DNA from: Megaleporinus macrocephalus
Taxonomy: Eukaryota; Chordata; Actinopteri; Characiformes; Anostomidae
NCBI GenBank assembly: GCA_021613375.1
Contig: CM038705.1
Span: 7,930,095 to 7,994,094, forward strand
Direction of reading: 5' to 3'
DNA length: 64,000 bases
Position 1 is the first letter of the stretch, and every line of letters starts with the position of its first letter. The notes under the pieces are model-generated. The model saw only the letters and a program-made list of their open reading frames with translations, searched no databases and was not told the origin of the DNA. The position numbers and the translations under genes are program-made. Positions 45,996 through 59,049 of this stretch are shown piece after piece.

Positions 45996-48900
45996 GTGTA
46001 TCATATTATACACACTGATACTGTTATACTCCAGACCTTTATATCAGTTATCAGACTGTATCATATTATATACACTGACACAGTTATACTCCAGACCTTT
46101 ATATCAGTTATCAGACTGTATCATATTATATACACTGACACAGTTATACTCCAGACCTCTATATCAGTTATCAGACTGTATCATATTATATACACTGACA
46201 CAGTTATACTCCAGACCTCTATATCAGTTATCAGACTGTATCATATTATATACACTGATACTGTTGTACTCCAGACCTCTATCAGTTATCAGACTGTATC
46301 ATATTATATACACTGACACTGTTATACTCCAGACCTCTATATCAGTTATCAGACTGTATCATATTATATACACTGATACTGTTATACTCCAGACCTTTAT
46401 ATCAGTTATCAGACTGTATCATATTATATACACTGATACTGTTATACTCCGAACCTCTATATCAGTTATCAGACTGTATCATATTATATACACTGATACT
46501 GTTATACTCCAGACCTTTATATCAGTTATCAGACTGTATCATATTATATACACTGATACTGTTATACTCCGAACCTCTATATCAGTTATCAGACTGTATC
46601 ATATTATATACACTGATACTGTTATACTCCAGACCTCTATCAGTTATCAGACTGTATCATATTATATACACTGATACTGTTATACTCCAGACCTTTATAT
46701 CAGTTATCAGACTGTATCATATTATATACACTGATACTGTTATACTCCAGACCTTTATATCAGTTATCAGACTGTATCATATTATATACACTGATACTGT
46801 TATACTCCGAACCTCTATATCAGTTATCAGACTGTATCATATTATATACACTGATACTGTTATACTCCAGACCTTTATATCAGTTATCGGACTGTATCAT
46901 ATTATATACACTGACACTGTTATACTCCAGACCTCTATCAGTTATCAGACTGTATCATATTATATACACTGATACTGTTATACTCCAGACCTCTATATCA
47001 GTTATCAGACTGTATCATATTATATACACTGATACTGTTATACTACAGACCTCTATATCAGTTATCAGACTGTATCATATTATATACACTGATACTGTTA
47101 TACTCCAGACCTTTATATCAGTTATCAGACTGTATCATATTATATACACTGATACTGTTATACTCCAGACCTCTATCAGTTATCAGACTGTATCATATTA
47201 TATACACTGATACTGTTATACTCCAGACCTTTATATCAGTTATCAGACTGTATCATATATATACACTGATACTGTTATACTACAGACCTCTATATCAGTT
47301 ATCAGACTGTATCATATTATATACACTGATACTGTTATACTCCAGACCTCTATCAGTTATCAGACTGTATCATATTATATACACTGATACTGTTATACTC
47401 CGAACCTCTATATCAGTTATCAGACTGTATCATATTATATACACTGATACTGTTATACTCCAGACCTTTATATCAGTTATCAGACTGTATTATATTATAT
47501 ACACTGATACTGTTATACTCCAGACCTTTATATCAGTTATCAGACTGTATCATATTATACACACTGACACTGTTATACTCCAGACCTCTATATCAGTTAT
47601 CAGACTGTATCATATTATATACACTGATACTGTTATACTCCAGACCTCTATATCAGTTATCAGACTGTATCATATTATATACACTGATACTGTTATACTC
47701 CAGACCTTTATATCAGTTATCAGACTGTATCATATTATATACACTGATACTGTTATACTCCGAACCTCTATATCAGTTATCAGACTGTATCATATTATAT
47801 ACACTGATACTGTTATACTCCAGACCTTTATATCAGTTATCAGACTGTATCATATTATATACACTGATACTGTTATACTCCGAACCTCTATATCAGTTAT
47901 CAGACTGTATCATATTATATACACTGATACTGTTATACTCCAGACCTCTATCAGTTATCAGACTGTATCATATTATATACACTGATACTGTTATACTCCA
48001 GACCTTTATATCAGTTATCGGACTGTATCATATTATATACACTGACACTGTTATACTCCAGACCTCTATCAGTTATCAGACTGTATCATATTATATACAC
48101 TGATACTGTTATACTCCAGACCTTTATATCAGTTATCGGACTGTATCATATTATATACACTGACACTGTTATACTCCAGACCTCTATCAGTTATCAGACT
48201 GTATCATATTATATACACTGATACTGTTATACTCCAGACCTCTATATCAGTTATCAGACTGTATCATATTATATACACTGATACTGTTATACTACAGACC
48301 TCTATATCAGTTATCAGACTGTATCATATTATATACACTGATACTGTTATACTCCAGACCTTTATATCAGTTATCAGACTGTATCATATTATATACACTG
48401 ATACTGTTATACTCCAGACCTCTATCAGTTATCAGACTGTATCATATTATATACACTGATACTGTTATACTCCAGACCTTTATATCAGTTATCAGACTGT
48501 ATCATATTATATACACTGATACTGTTATACTACAGACCTCTATATCAGTTATCAGACTGTATCATATTATATACACTGATACTGTTATACTCCAGACCTC
48601 TATCAGTTATCAGACTGTATCATATTATATACACTGATACTGTTATACTCCAGACCTTTATATCAGTTATCGGACTGTATCATATTATATACACTGACAC
48701 TGTTATACTCCAGACCTCTATCAGTTATCAGACTGTATCATATTATATACACTGATACTGTTATACTCCAGACCTCTATATCAGTTATCAGACTGTATCA
48801 TATTATATACACTGATACTGTTATACTACAGACCTCTATATCAGTTATCAGACTGTATCATATTATATACACTGATACTGTTATACTCCAGACCTTTATA

Positions 48901-51335
48901 TCAGTTATCAGACTGTATCATATTATATACACTGATACTGTTATACTCCAGACCTCTATCAGTTATCAGACTGTATCATATTATATACACTGATACTGTT
49001 ATACTCCAGACCTTTATATCAGTTATCAGACTGTATCATATTATACACACTGACACTGTTATACTCCAGACCTCTATATCAGTTATCAGACTGTATCATA
49101 TTATACACACTGATACTGTTATACTCCAGACCTTTATATCAGTTATCAGACTGTATTATATTATATACACTGATACTGTTATACTCCAGACCTTTATATC
49201 AGTTATCAGACTGTATCATATTATACACACTGACACTGTTATACTCCAGACCTCTATATCAGTTATCAGACTGTATCATATTATATACACTGATACTGTT
49301 ATACTCCAGACCTCTATATCAGTTATCAGACTGTATATTATATATACACTGATACTCCACCACCTTATATCAGTTATCAGACTGTATCATATTATATACA
49401 CTGATACTGTTATACTCCGAACCTCTATATCAGTTATCAGACTGTATCAATTATATACACTGATACTGTTATACTCCAGACCTTTATATCAGTTATCAGA
49501 CTGTATCATATTATATACACTGATACTGTTATACTCCGAACCTCTATATCAGTTATCAGACTGTATCATATTATATACACTGATACTGTTATACTCCAGA
49601 CCTTTATATCAGTTATCAGACTGTATTATATTATATACACTGATACTGTTATACTCCAGACCTTTATATCAGTTATCAGACTGTATATTATATATACACT
49701 GATACTGTTATACTCCAGACTTCTATATCAGTTATCAGACTGTATCATATTATATACACTGATACTGTTATACTCCAGACCTCTATCAGTTATCAGACTG
49801 TATCATATTATATACACTGATACTGTTATACTCCAGACCTTTATATCAGTTATCAGACTGTATCATATTATATACACTGATACTGTTATACTCCAGACCT
49901 TTATATCAGTTATCAGACTGTATCATATTATATACACTGATACTGTTATACTCCAGACTTCTATATCAGTTATCAGACTGTATCATATTATATACACTGA
50001 TACTGTTATACTCCAGACCTCTATCAGTTATCAGACTGTATCATATTATATACACTGATACTGTTATACTCCAGACCTTTATATCAGTTATCAGACTGTA
50101 TCATATTATATACACTGATACTGTTATACTCCAGACTTCTATATCAGTTATCAGACTGTATCATATTATATACACTGATACTGTTATACTCCAGACTTCT
50201 ATATCAGTTATCAGACTGTATTATATTATATACACTGATACTGTTATACTCCAGACCTCTATATCAGTTATCAGACTGTATTATATTATATACACTGATA
50301 CTGTTATACTCCAGACCTTTATATCAGTTATCAGACTGTATCATATTATATACACTGATACTGTTATACTCCAGACCTCTATATCAGTTATCAGACTGTA
50401 TCATATTATATACACTGATACTGTTATACTCCAGACCTCTATATCAGTTATCAGACTGTATCATATTATATACACTGATACTGTTATACTCCAGACCTCT
50501 ATATCAGTTATCAGACTGTATCATATTATATACACTGATACTGTTATACTCCAGACCTCTATATCAGTTATCAGACTGTATCATATTATATACACTGATA
50601 CTGTTATACTCCAGACCTCTATCAGTTATCAGACTGTATCATATTATATACACTGATACTGTTATACACCAGACCTCTATATCAGTTATCAGACTGTATC
50701 ATATTATATACACTGATACTGTTATACTCCAGACCTTTATATCAGTTATCAGACTGTATCATATTATATACACTGATACTGTTACACTCCGAACCTCTAT
50801 ATCAGTTATCAGACTGTATCATATTATATACACTGACGCTGTTTTACTTCAGACCTCTATCAGTTATCAGACTGTATCATATTATATACACTGATACTGC
50901 TATACTCCAGACCTCTATATCAGTTATCAGACTGTATAGTATTATATACACTGACACTGTTATACTCCAGACCTCAATCAGTTATCAGACTACATCATAT
51001 TATATACACTGCCACTGTTACACTTCAGACCTATCAGTTATCAGATTGTATCATATTATATACACTGACACTGTTATACTCCAGACCTCTATATCAGTTA
51101 TCAGATTGTATCATATTATATACACTGACACTGTTATACTCCAGACCTCTATATCAGTTATCAGACCTTATCATAATTATATACACTGACACTGTTACAC
51201 TCCAGACCTATCAGTTATCAGACTGTATCATATTATATACACCGACACTGTTATACTCCAGACCTGTATACCAGTTATCAGACTGTACTGTATTATATAC
51301 ACTGACACTGTTATACTCCAGACCTCTATATCATA
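45996..51335. repeat. 60-bp satellite array, 5.3 kb
   Basis: About 89 copies of tatcatattatatacactga, tactgttatactccagacct, ttatatcagttatcagactg, with diagnostic variants: ctct for cttt, cgaacct for cagacct, tactacag, and a 2-bp deletion (cctctatcag). Units at both edges (45996-46200 and 50820-51330) are the most diverged (gacac for gatac). Because 60 is a multiple of 3, open frames run through it by chance. Confidence 0.95.
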
Positions 51336-51336
51336 T

Positions 51337-51379
<43 letters not shown>

Positions 51380-52230
51380 CAGATTTATCTGTAAAACAGT
51401 ATGTTATATAACTATACTGCTGTATAACTATACACAATAATGACTATGATGTTATTATTCTATGCCTTTTATATTATTCACCATGTATACAATCTATAAA
51501 TGTAAATGTTACTGTTTTTTATTGTATATTTGCACTGCTAACTGCGTATTTGCTCTACTGAAGTGGTCTACACTGTTTACACTGTTTAACTGCACTACTG
51601 TCATCACTCTCACATAAACACTGTGAGACCTTTTCAATTTTGTATATTCTATATTGTACTTATTTTATAGACTAAATTTTATTTATCTATCTATAAAGAA
51701 AGAATTTGGTAGTTTGTGAGATTACAACCTAAAATATGACCCCACACTATGAAACGAGCAGAACAGTTAAAAATAAACCATACTTTATTAAAACAAACGC
51801 ACAAAAAATAAAGTTTTTGTATGACAGATTATGTACAAAATCTAATTAAGCTTATGTAAGCTGCAAATGTACAGAGACGACTGGTGTTCTTAGCCAGTTT
51901 CACACAGTATAGTAGTACAATACGCCCAGCAGACGGGACAGAAATTCCATGTTGGTCTTGATATCAGTGAGTTTCTTTCGGTGGAAGTAGAGATTTTGGT
52001 CAAAGTAGCAAACTCAGTGTTTACCAGTGTGAAGAATTCCTTCCAACATCAAATGACTGCATAGTAGCAAGCGGGAAATAAGTCAATGTGTCATCGAAGT
52101 TTGGTTAACATCACAGTGTCCGGAGTCCATGAACGGCATCGTTGGTACAGAAAAATAGATGGTATAAGCAGCAACAACAACCAGCATATGGTCGCCGTCT
52201 AATGAGAAACAAGTATCTCCAAAATTGCAA
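51336..52230. other. No gene seen; (AT)n at 51343-51376
   Basis: A short (AT)n tract follows the satellite, then AT-rich sequence that could include distal 3' UTR of gene C. Confidence 0.35.
51784..51789 (-). terminator. Candidate poly(A) signal downstream of gene C
   Basis: AATAAA on the minus strand, about 2 kb past the gene C stop. AATAAA is frequent by chance in AT-rich DNA, so this is only a candidate. Confidence 0.2.
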
Positions 52231-52231
52231 C

Positions 52232-52400
52232 TTTACAGGAGAGACCAAAAACATACTTTACTTTCAATGTAAGTCAATGGAACCAGAATTTAATCCAAGT
52301 TGTTTTGGAGCATTTCTATTGGTCCATTCATCATGAAATCTTCACACGATGTAAACGACCATTGGTGTGTTCAAATGATGTAGAAAACTCAATTTCGACA
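52232..52400 (+). repeat. Copy of the ctttcaatgtaagtcaatgg repeat
   Basis: Matches 24421-24600 and 24755-24935 along most of its length, including tattggtccattcatcatga. Confidence 0.65.
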
Positions 52401-52805
52401 AAAATTTAGATACGTTTTTCATTGGACGGCGACGATAAAGCAAAACACATATCTCCATTTTCTCCATCTTTTGAATGCATCAGCTATGAATGCATTTAGC
52501 TGCCAGGGAGGAGACTCTCTTCCCTCTCAGCCCACCCCTACCCCTCTTGTCCCCTGCACACACAAACTTCTGGTGATGAATCCTGCATCACCTCCACATT
52601 TATAAACAAATCAATAACTGGGTATGCAAACAACACTGTAAGCAGTCTATAAGCTCATCCAGTCTGGACTACTGTTTATAATTGCACTAGCCATGTTGGT
52701 TTTCAGGCACTGTGGTCAATGCAGATTGACATCCAACAGGTTGTGGTGTGGTGGACGATTAGTTGCAACAAGTGAGCTGCAGACAAAAAATATTCTTAAT
52801 CACCA

Positions 52806-53396
52806 AGGGTGCGTCTGAAATCGTCTACTAGTCAGTAGGTACTGGATTAGAGTCAGTACGTACTGCTCGAGCAGTAGACTAGTAGGTAATTTTAGTAGGT
52901 GAGTTTTAGTAGCCACACAATCTCGGACGCACCACGTCCAGCATCTTACCAACATCCTGTAACACAAGACGTCAGATCACCACCGTAAAAGTCCTGCTAT
53001 TCATTTAAAAGCTTGTTTACTGACAGATTTAGATCTTTTAGTGGCACTGAGCTGTGTTTTTGTCTGAATATGTATCAGACGGTGTCGAGCTGTAGCTCTG
53101 AGAAGAAAACGGGAGGAATTGAATCATTTGTAACCTCAAAAGTAGCTCTAACTTCTGTAGCTGCAGCTCACTAACCGTAGCTACGAACACACAGCCGGCG
53201 TACAGTTCATCCGTGGCTCCAGGTGAATCATTGGATAGCACAGTGTAAAATTGGCTGCCGATTCAGAAGGTCATCCGTGTAACGTTCACGTACTGCTCAC
53301 TGAATACTGAGTATTTGGACATGGTAGCCACGCTCGCCTACTGCTTTCACTACTGGGTAGTAGACAAGTAGGTGATTTTGGACGCACCCCAAGTCT
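52806..53396. mobile_element. Unexpanded MITE, source of the 46-bp satellite
   Basis: Left end ggtgcgtctgaaatcgtctactagtcag, right end aagtaggtgattttggacgcacc. It contains one monomer-like segment (tactgagtatttggacatgg, tagccacgctcgcctactgc, 53304-53345). Confidence 0.72.
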
Positions 53397-53787
53397 TCTT
53401 CTCTGAGTTTACTGGCTGGTTACAAAGCAGACACCTGATTATTGCCTGACTGATGTAGACCTGGCTTTGTTCCATTATCAGACTATTCTAATGCCTGTAG
53501 ACGTGTTGAATAGATTACTGTCAGAAAAGGATTATCTGAAGGTTTCTGATTTTTAAGTGCTTGTAAACACACACACACACAGTGATATGCAAAACACAAC
53601 ATGGAATTTCCTCCTCCTGCTGGCAGTATGGCTGGTCTGAGGCAGTTATACTGGCCCTGAGAGAGAGAAAGAAGGTGAGAGAGAGGGAAATGGGGTCAAA
53701 AAGGAAGGGGGGGGGCTCGGGGGGAGGTTTTAAAGACTACTGGCCTTTGCTACAGCATTGTGATCAGCTTGTCTGCTCAAGTCCGTT

Positions 53788-53986
53788 TCAGTCACCAGGA
53801 GAGAAAAAATAATCAAAGTTATGTAAATTAATGCCTTTCCCTTCCTCTTCCGGCACAGGCAGGAAGTGATGCTGGCTTTGCTGACGAGGAGCCATGAGGG
53901 GCTGCTGGAGGAGGGCTGTGGGAGGAGACGAGCAGGGAGGAGAGCAGCCGTGCTTGTTGATTTTAGATATGAATCGCATTCTGTGC
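53788..53986 (-). CDS. Gene C cytoplasmic exon
   Basis: The acceptor gtgctcttag is followed by G CAC AGA ATG, which completes AGG (Arg) with the AG left by the transmembrane exon. The tail starts RHRMRFISKINKHGCSPPC, continues with a Gln/Pro-rich segment and HHFLPVPEEEGKG, and ends NFDYFFSPGD then TGA. The exon is GC-rich against AT-rich flanks, as expected for coding DNA. Confidence 0.62.
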
Positions 53987-55540
53987 CTAAGAGCACAAAA
54001 ACAACAACAAACAGACACACGGGGAGCTGTAAGCATAAGAAGACACTCAGTGATGAAACAATCAGTAAACAGAGTCAGATGTAAGACTCAGAGTCAGCAA
54101 ATAACTAAAACAACTGAAGAAAACTTAAAGGGGAACACAAATCTCTGTGTAAGTAAGAGTTTAAGATAAAGTTAAAACACTAACAGACAATGTGAACTAA
54201 AATGAATACTGTGGTAACTTCTGATCTTCACACGATAGTGATATGAAATACACTACCGCTCAAAAGTTTGGGATCACAGTGAAATGTTCTTGTTTTTAAT
54301 GGAGTATCTTCTTCCTTAACACAACAATGGACTGACGGGTCTCTAAAGAAAGTTGTTTCTTTCTGGTCATTTTGAGTCGGTCAGCAAGGCATCAACTGCT
54401 GATCTTCAGATACTAAACTAACCTAGAATGTTGTTCCCTTTTATGCTCACTTATTAGTAGAATGTTTTTCAGCTGTGCATCACAATTGAGCAAGAGTGTC
54501 CTAACAACCAATTAGTCCAATAACATCCTTAACTTGGATTGGCGGCGTACCAGGAGATTTAGACAGAGGACTGAGAATTACTGATAATAGGACTATATGC
54601 TAAATAAGCCTCTATACAAAAATAGACTTTAATACAAACATTTTTATTCTTTAAAAATCATCTGATACACTTACAGTAATTGTGAAATGGACTATATTGT
54701 TTGTGAACTGCATGAAAATTGCATGAAATGAAATTATAAAGTGATCCTAAACTTTTGAGTGGTAGTGTACATATGTGAATAATTGTAGCAGTACTAGTTC
54801 TATTCACCAGCACGGTAAAGAATCAATGGCTATGTCTTTGTTTAAATCTCACTAAATTATGCAGAAGTAACTGAATTCTTCTTTAACAGCTGGAACTTCA
54901 GACACTGAACATGTCTTGGCTGACGGTGAGGGGAACTACTGGGCTGAGCTGAAGCTGAAATGTTTCCATTTTAACAACACAATACAAAGCAAGAGGTCAT
55001 TCAGAGTGTTTTGATGCCACATGATCCGTTCTAGATAATCCCACAGGGATGGATTCATTTACAGTGAATGTGATGGAAACCAGATGTCTGAAAAGTTCAC
55101 AGAAGGTTATTACATGACATGGTTATAAACTCACAGCCTGATTCCCAAACTCTTGTTTCATGATAGTTACAAGTGCTAACATCTCATGTTGAAACACATG
55201 TCGGTTCACTAGTCATTTTTAATTAAATAGCTATATTTGTGTTCTAGTATTTATATAATCACTACAGTAAAGACATCTGAGCAAGCTTCTCTAAATTTAA
55301 CCATTTCATGTCCGAACAACTTTGTCAACTCAAGCACTGAACTCTAAAGAGATTTTGTGAAACTGGATGAATGTAAGGATGGACTGAGAACTGAAGTGAA
55401 GAACAGACGGTGGGGGTGTGGGGGGGGTGTACCTGAGGGAGAAGACAAAGAGCAAGATGAGGGTGACAAGGAGGCACAAGCTCAACACCCACAGCACGTG
55501 CACCCACGTTACATCAGGGTCATCAGTTATTTCTGTTAAA

Positions 55541-55618
<78 letters not shown>

Positions 55619-56161
55619 AGGGATAGGGTGAAAGAAGGAAAGAGTTGGAAAAAGAGAGATAGCGGGAGAGAAAGAGAGAAGAAAAAAGAGAGGAAGAAAG
55701 AGAGACAGAGATGGATAGAGAGAAAGAAGAAGAGAGTGAGAAAGAGAGAGATAGAGGGATATACAGGAAAAGGGAGAGGCAGAGAGAGAGAGTGAGGGGA
55801 GATAGAGGGAAAGAGAAAGAGAGAAATACAAAGAAAAAGGGGGGGTAGAGGGAAAGAGTGCGAGAGAGAGAGAAAGAAGGGAGATAGAAGGAAAGAGAGA
55901 AAGAGAGAGGAGAGAAAGAGGGAAAGAGAGAGGGAGAAGAGAGAGAGAGATGGATATAGAGAAAGAGGGAGAGTGAGAAAGAGAGAGTTAGAGGGAGATA
56001 GTGGGGAAGAGAAAGAGAGAGAGAGAGAGCGAGAGAGAGAGATAGAGAGGGGAGATAGAGGGAAAGAGGGAGAGAGAGAAGATAGAGGGAAAGAGAGAGA
56101 GAGGGGGGGAGATAGAGGGAGAGAGAGAGAGAGAGAGAAGAGAGAGGGAAAGAGAGAGAGC

Positions 56162-56198
<37 letters not shown>

Positions 56199-56255
56199 GG
56201 GGGAGATAGAGGGAGATAGAGAAAGAGAGAGAGAAGAGAGAGGAAAGAGAGAGAG

Positions 56256-56300
<45 letters not shown>

Positions 56301-56365
56301 AGATAGAGGGAGAGAGAGAGAGAGAGAGAGAAGAGAGAGGGAAAGAGAGAGAGTGCGAGAGAGAG

Positions 56366-56428
<63 letters not shown>

Positions 56429-58762
56429 AGATAGAGGGAAAGAGAGTGGGGTGGATAGAGGGAGAGTGTGTGTATGAATATCAGACAGTTTAGTTGTTTA
56501 CTTTTCCAGGCATGTTATAACCTGATCACTGAAAGAGTGTTTTGTCTGACATGGAGAGATCACTCTTTGTGTAAAAGAAAAGCCCACAACTGCACGCCTG
56601 TGACCTTTGACCCTTCAGACAACAGTGAATTAAAAACCAGCTTCTGTGATGGATATCAGCACATGAGCTCTGGAACGCTCAGACACACCCCTATCAACAA
56701 ACACTGTTCACCGCTTCTTCCACAAAGACAGCTGAAGACTGTACTGTACACAGTGGAACGTCCAGCAACACACCTGACCTATGAGGACTGGAGCTCGTCT
56801 GAAACTGACTGATACTCAGTGGAAACATGTACGGTGGTCTGAAGAGTCCGTAAAGTAGATAAGCACCATGCCGCCTGGTGTACTAAAGCAATGGACTGTC
56901 AACTCCTGGGATAACTAACTGGGGCCCTGTCAACTCCTGGGATAACCAACTGGGGCTCTGTCAACTCCTGGGATAACCAACTGGAGCCCTATCAACTCCT
57001 GGGATAACCAACCGGGGCCCTGTCAACTCCTGGGATAACCAACTGGGGCCCTGTCATCTCCTGGGATAACTAACTGGGGCCCTGTCATCTCCTGGGATAA
57101 CTAACTGGGGCCCTGTCAACTCCTGGGATAACTAACTGGGGCCCTGTCATCTCCTGGGATAACTAACTGGGGCCCTGTCATCTCCTGGGATAACTAACTG
57201 GGGCCCTGTCAACTCCTGGGATAACTAACTGGGGCCCTGTCAACTCCTGGGATAACCAACTGGAGCCCTATCAACTCCTGGGATAACCAACCGGGGCCCT
57301 GTCAACTCCTGGGATAACCAACTGGGGCGCTGTCAACTCCTGGGATAACCAACTGGGGCGCTGTCAACTCCTAGGATAACCAACTGGGGCCCTGTCAACT
57401 CCTGGGATAACCAACTGGGGCCCTGTCAACTCCTGGGATAACCAACTGGGGTCCTGTCAACTCCTGGGATAACCAACTGGGGCCCTGTCAACTCCTGGGA
57501 TAACTAACTGGGGCTCTGTCAACTCCTGGGATAACCAACTGGGGCCCTGTCAACTCCTGGGATAACTAACTGGGGCCCTGTCAACTCCTGGGATAACCAA
57601 CTGGGGCCCTGTCAACTCCTGGGATAACCAACTGGGGCCCTGTCAACTCCTGGGATAACCAACTGGGGCTCTTGTCAACTCCTGGGATAACCAACTGGGG
57701 CCCTGTCAACTCCTGGGATAACCAACTGGGGCCCTGTCAACTCCTGGGATAACCAACTGGGGCCCTGTCAACTCCTGGGATAACCAACTGGGGTCCTGTC
57801 AACTCCTGGGATAACCAACTGGGGCCCTGTCAACTCCTGGGATAACTAACTGGGGCCCTGTCATCTCCTGGGATAACTAACTGGGGCCCTGTCAACTCCT
57901 GGGATAACCAACTGGAGCCCTATCAACTCCTGGGATAACCAACTGGGGCCCTATCAACTCCTGGGATAACCAACTGGGGCCCTGTCATCTCCTGGGATAA
58001 CTAACTGGGGCCCTGTCAACTCCTGGGATAACCAACTGGGGCCCTGTCAACTCCTGGGATAACCAACTGTGGCGCTGTCAACTCCTGGGATAACCAACTG
58101 GAGCCCTATCAACTCCTGGGATAACCAACCGGGGCCCTGTCAACTCCTGGGATAACCAACTGGGGCCCTGTCAACTCCTGGGATAACCAACTGGGGTCCT
58201 GTCAACTCCTGGGATAACCAACTGGGGCGCTGTCAACTCCTGGGATAACTAACTGGGATGCAACATTATAACAACCTCCTTAGCAATGGCTTTGTAAGGC
58301 ACAAGAGAAATTTAGTGTTACAGCAAATAATAGAAAGGCACTCAGTACAAAAAATACATATATTAACAGTACAGTATATACAATAAAACATATAATAAAA
58401 GTCATAAAAGTAATAAAAATCTGCTATATTACTGTTCAATGTAACTCTTCAGCATACAGTATGAGGCTCACAGCTTATGAATAAAAAACTGCACTGGTTA
58501 ACTGGCTAAACTGGAATTGGTGATCAGTATTAGAATCCTGATTATACACACATACACACACAAACAATGTGTACTTGATCTCTTTCACAAACTCACCAAC
58601 TTTAGGATCGTCCCCAGATCCAGATCCTTCAGGGAAAGTCCAGAAGGGCTCCTAAGAAAGCAGAGAGAGATCAGATACAGACAAGAGAGGAGACACCTAC
58701 GACTACATAATAGTGCTCTCTGTGCTTATTAGCAAACTTACTCTATAAGAACGACAGGTAGA

Positions 58763-58808
<46 letters not shown>

Positions 58809-59005
58809 GTTGTTGTTGTTGTTATTATTATTATTGTTGTTGTTATTATTTCCATTAATATGGAGGAAATTGCTGCAGTGTGCTGTATTGGCCAGCAGAG
58901 GGCATTCACACTCTGAGTATGTCTGATGAGAGTATGTCTGTGATGCAGAGTTTTTCTTGTTCTCGCTTTGTTTTCACGCTGATACTACATAAATGTGCAA
59001 AATAA

Positions 59006-59049
<44 letters not shown>

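Noticed and set aside
45996..46674. Long plus open frames through the 60-bp satellite
   Set aside because: The unit length is a multiple of three and lacks a stop in one frame; the frame breaks at every 58-bp variant.
55418..56209. Glu/Arg/Lys-rich open frames over the purine tract
   Set aside because: Purely compositional, from GA repeats.
56468..56812. 114-codon plus frame in gene C intron
   Set aside because: No domain, no splice or promoter signal; consistent with chance.
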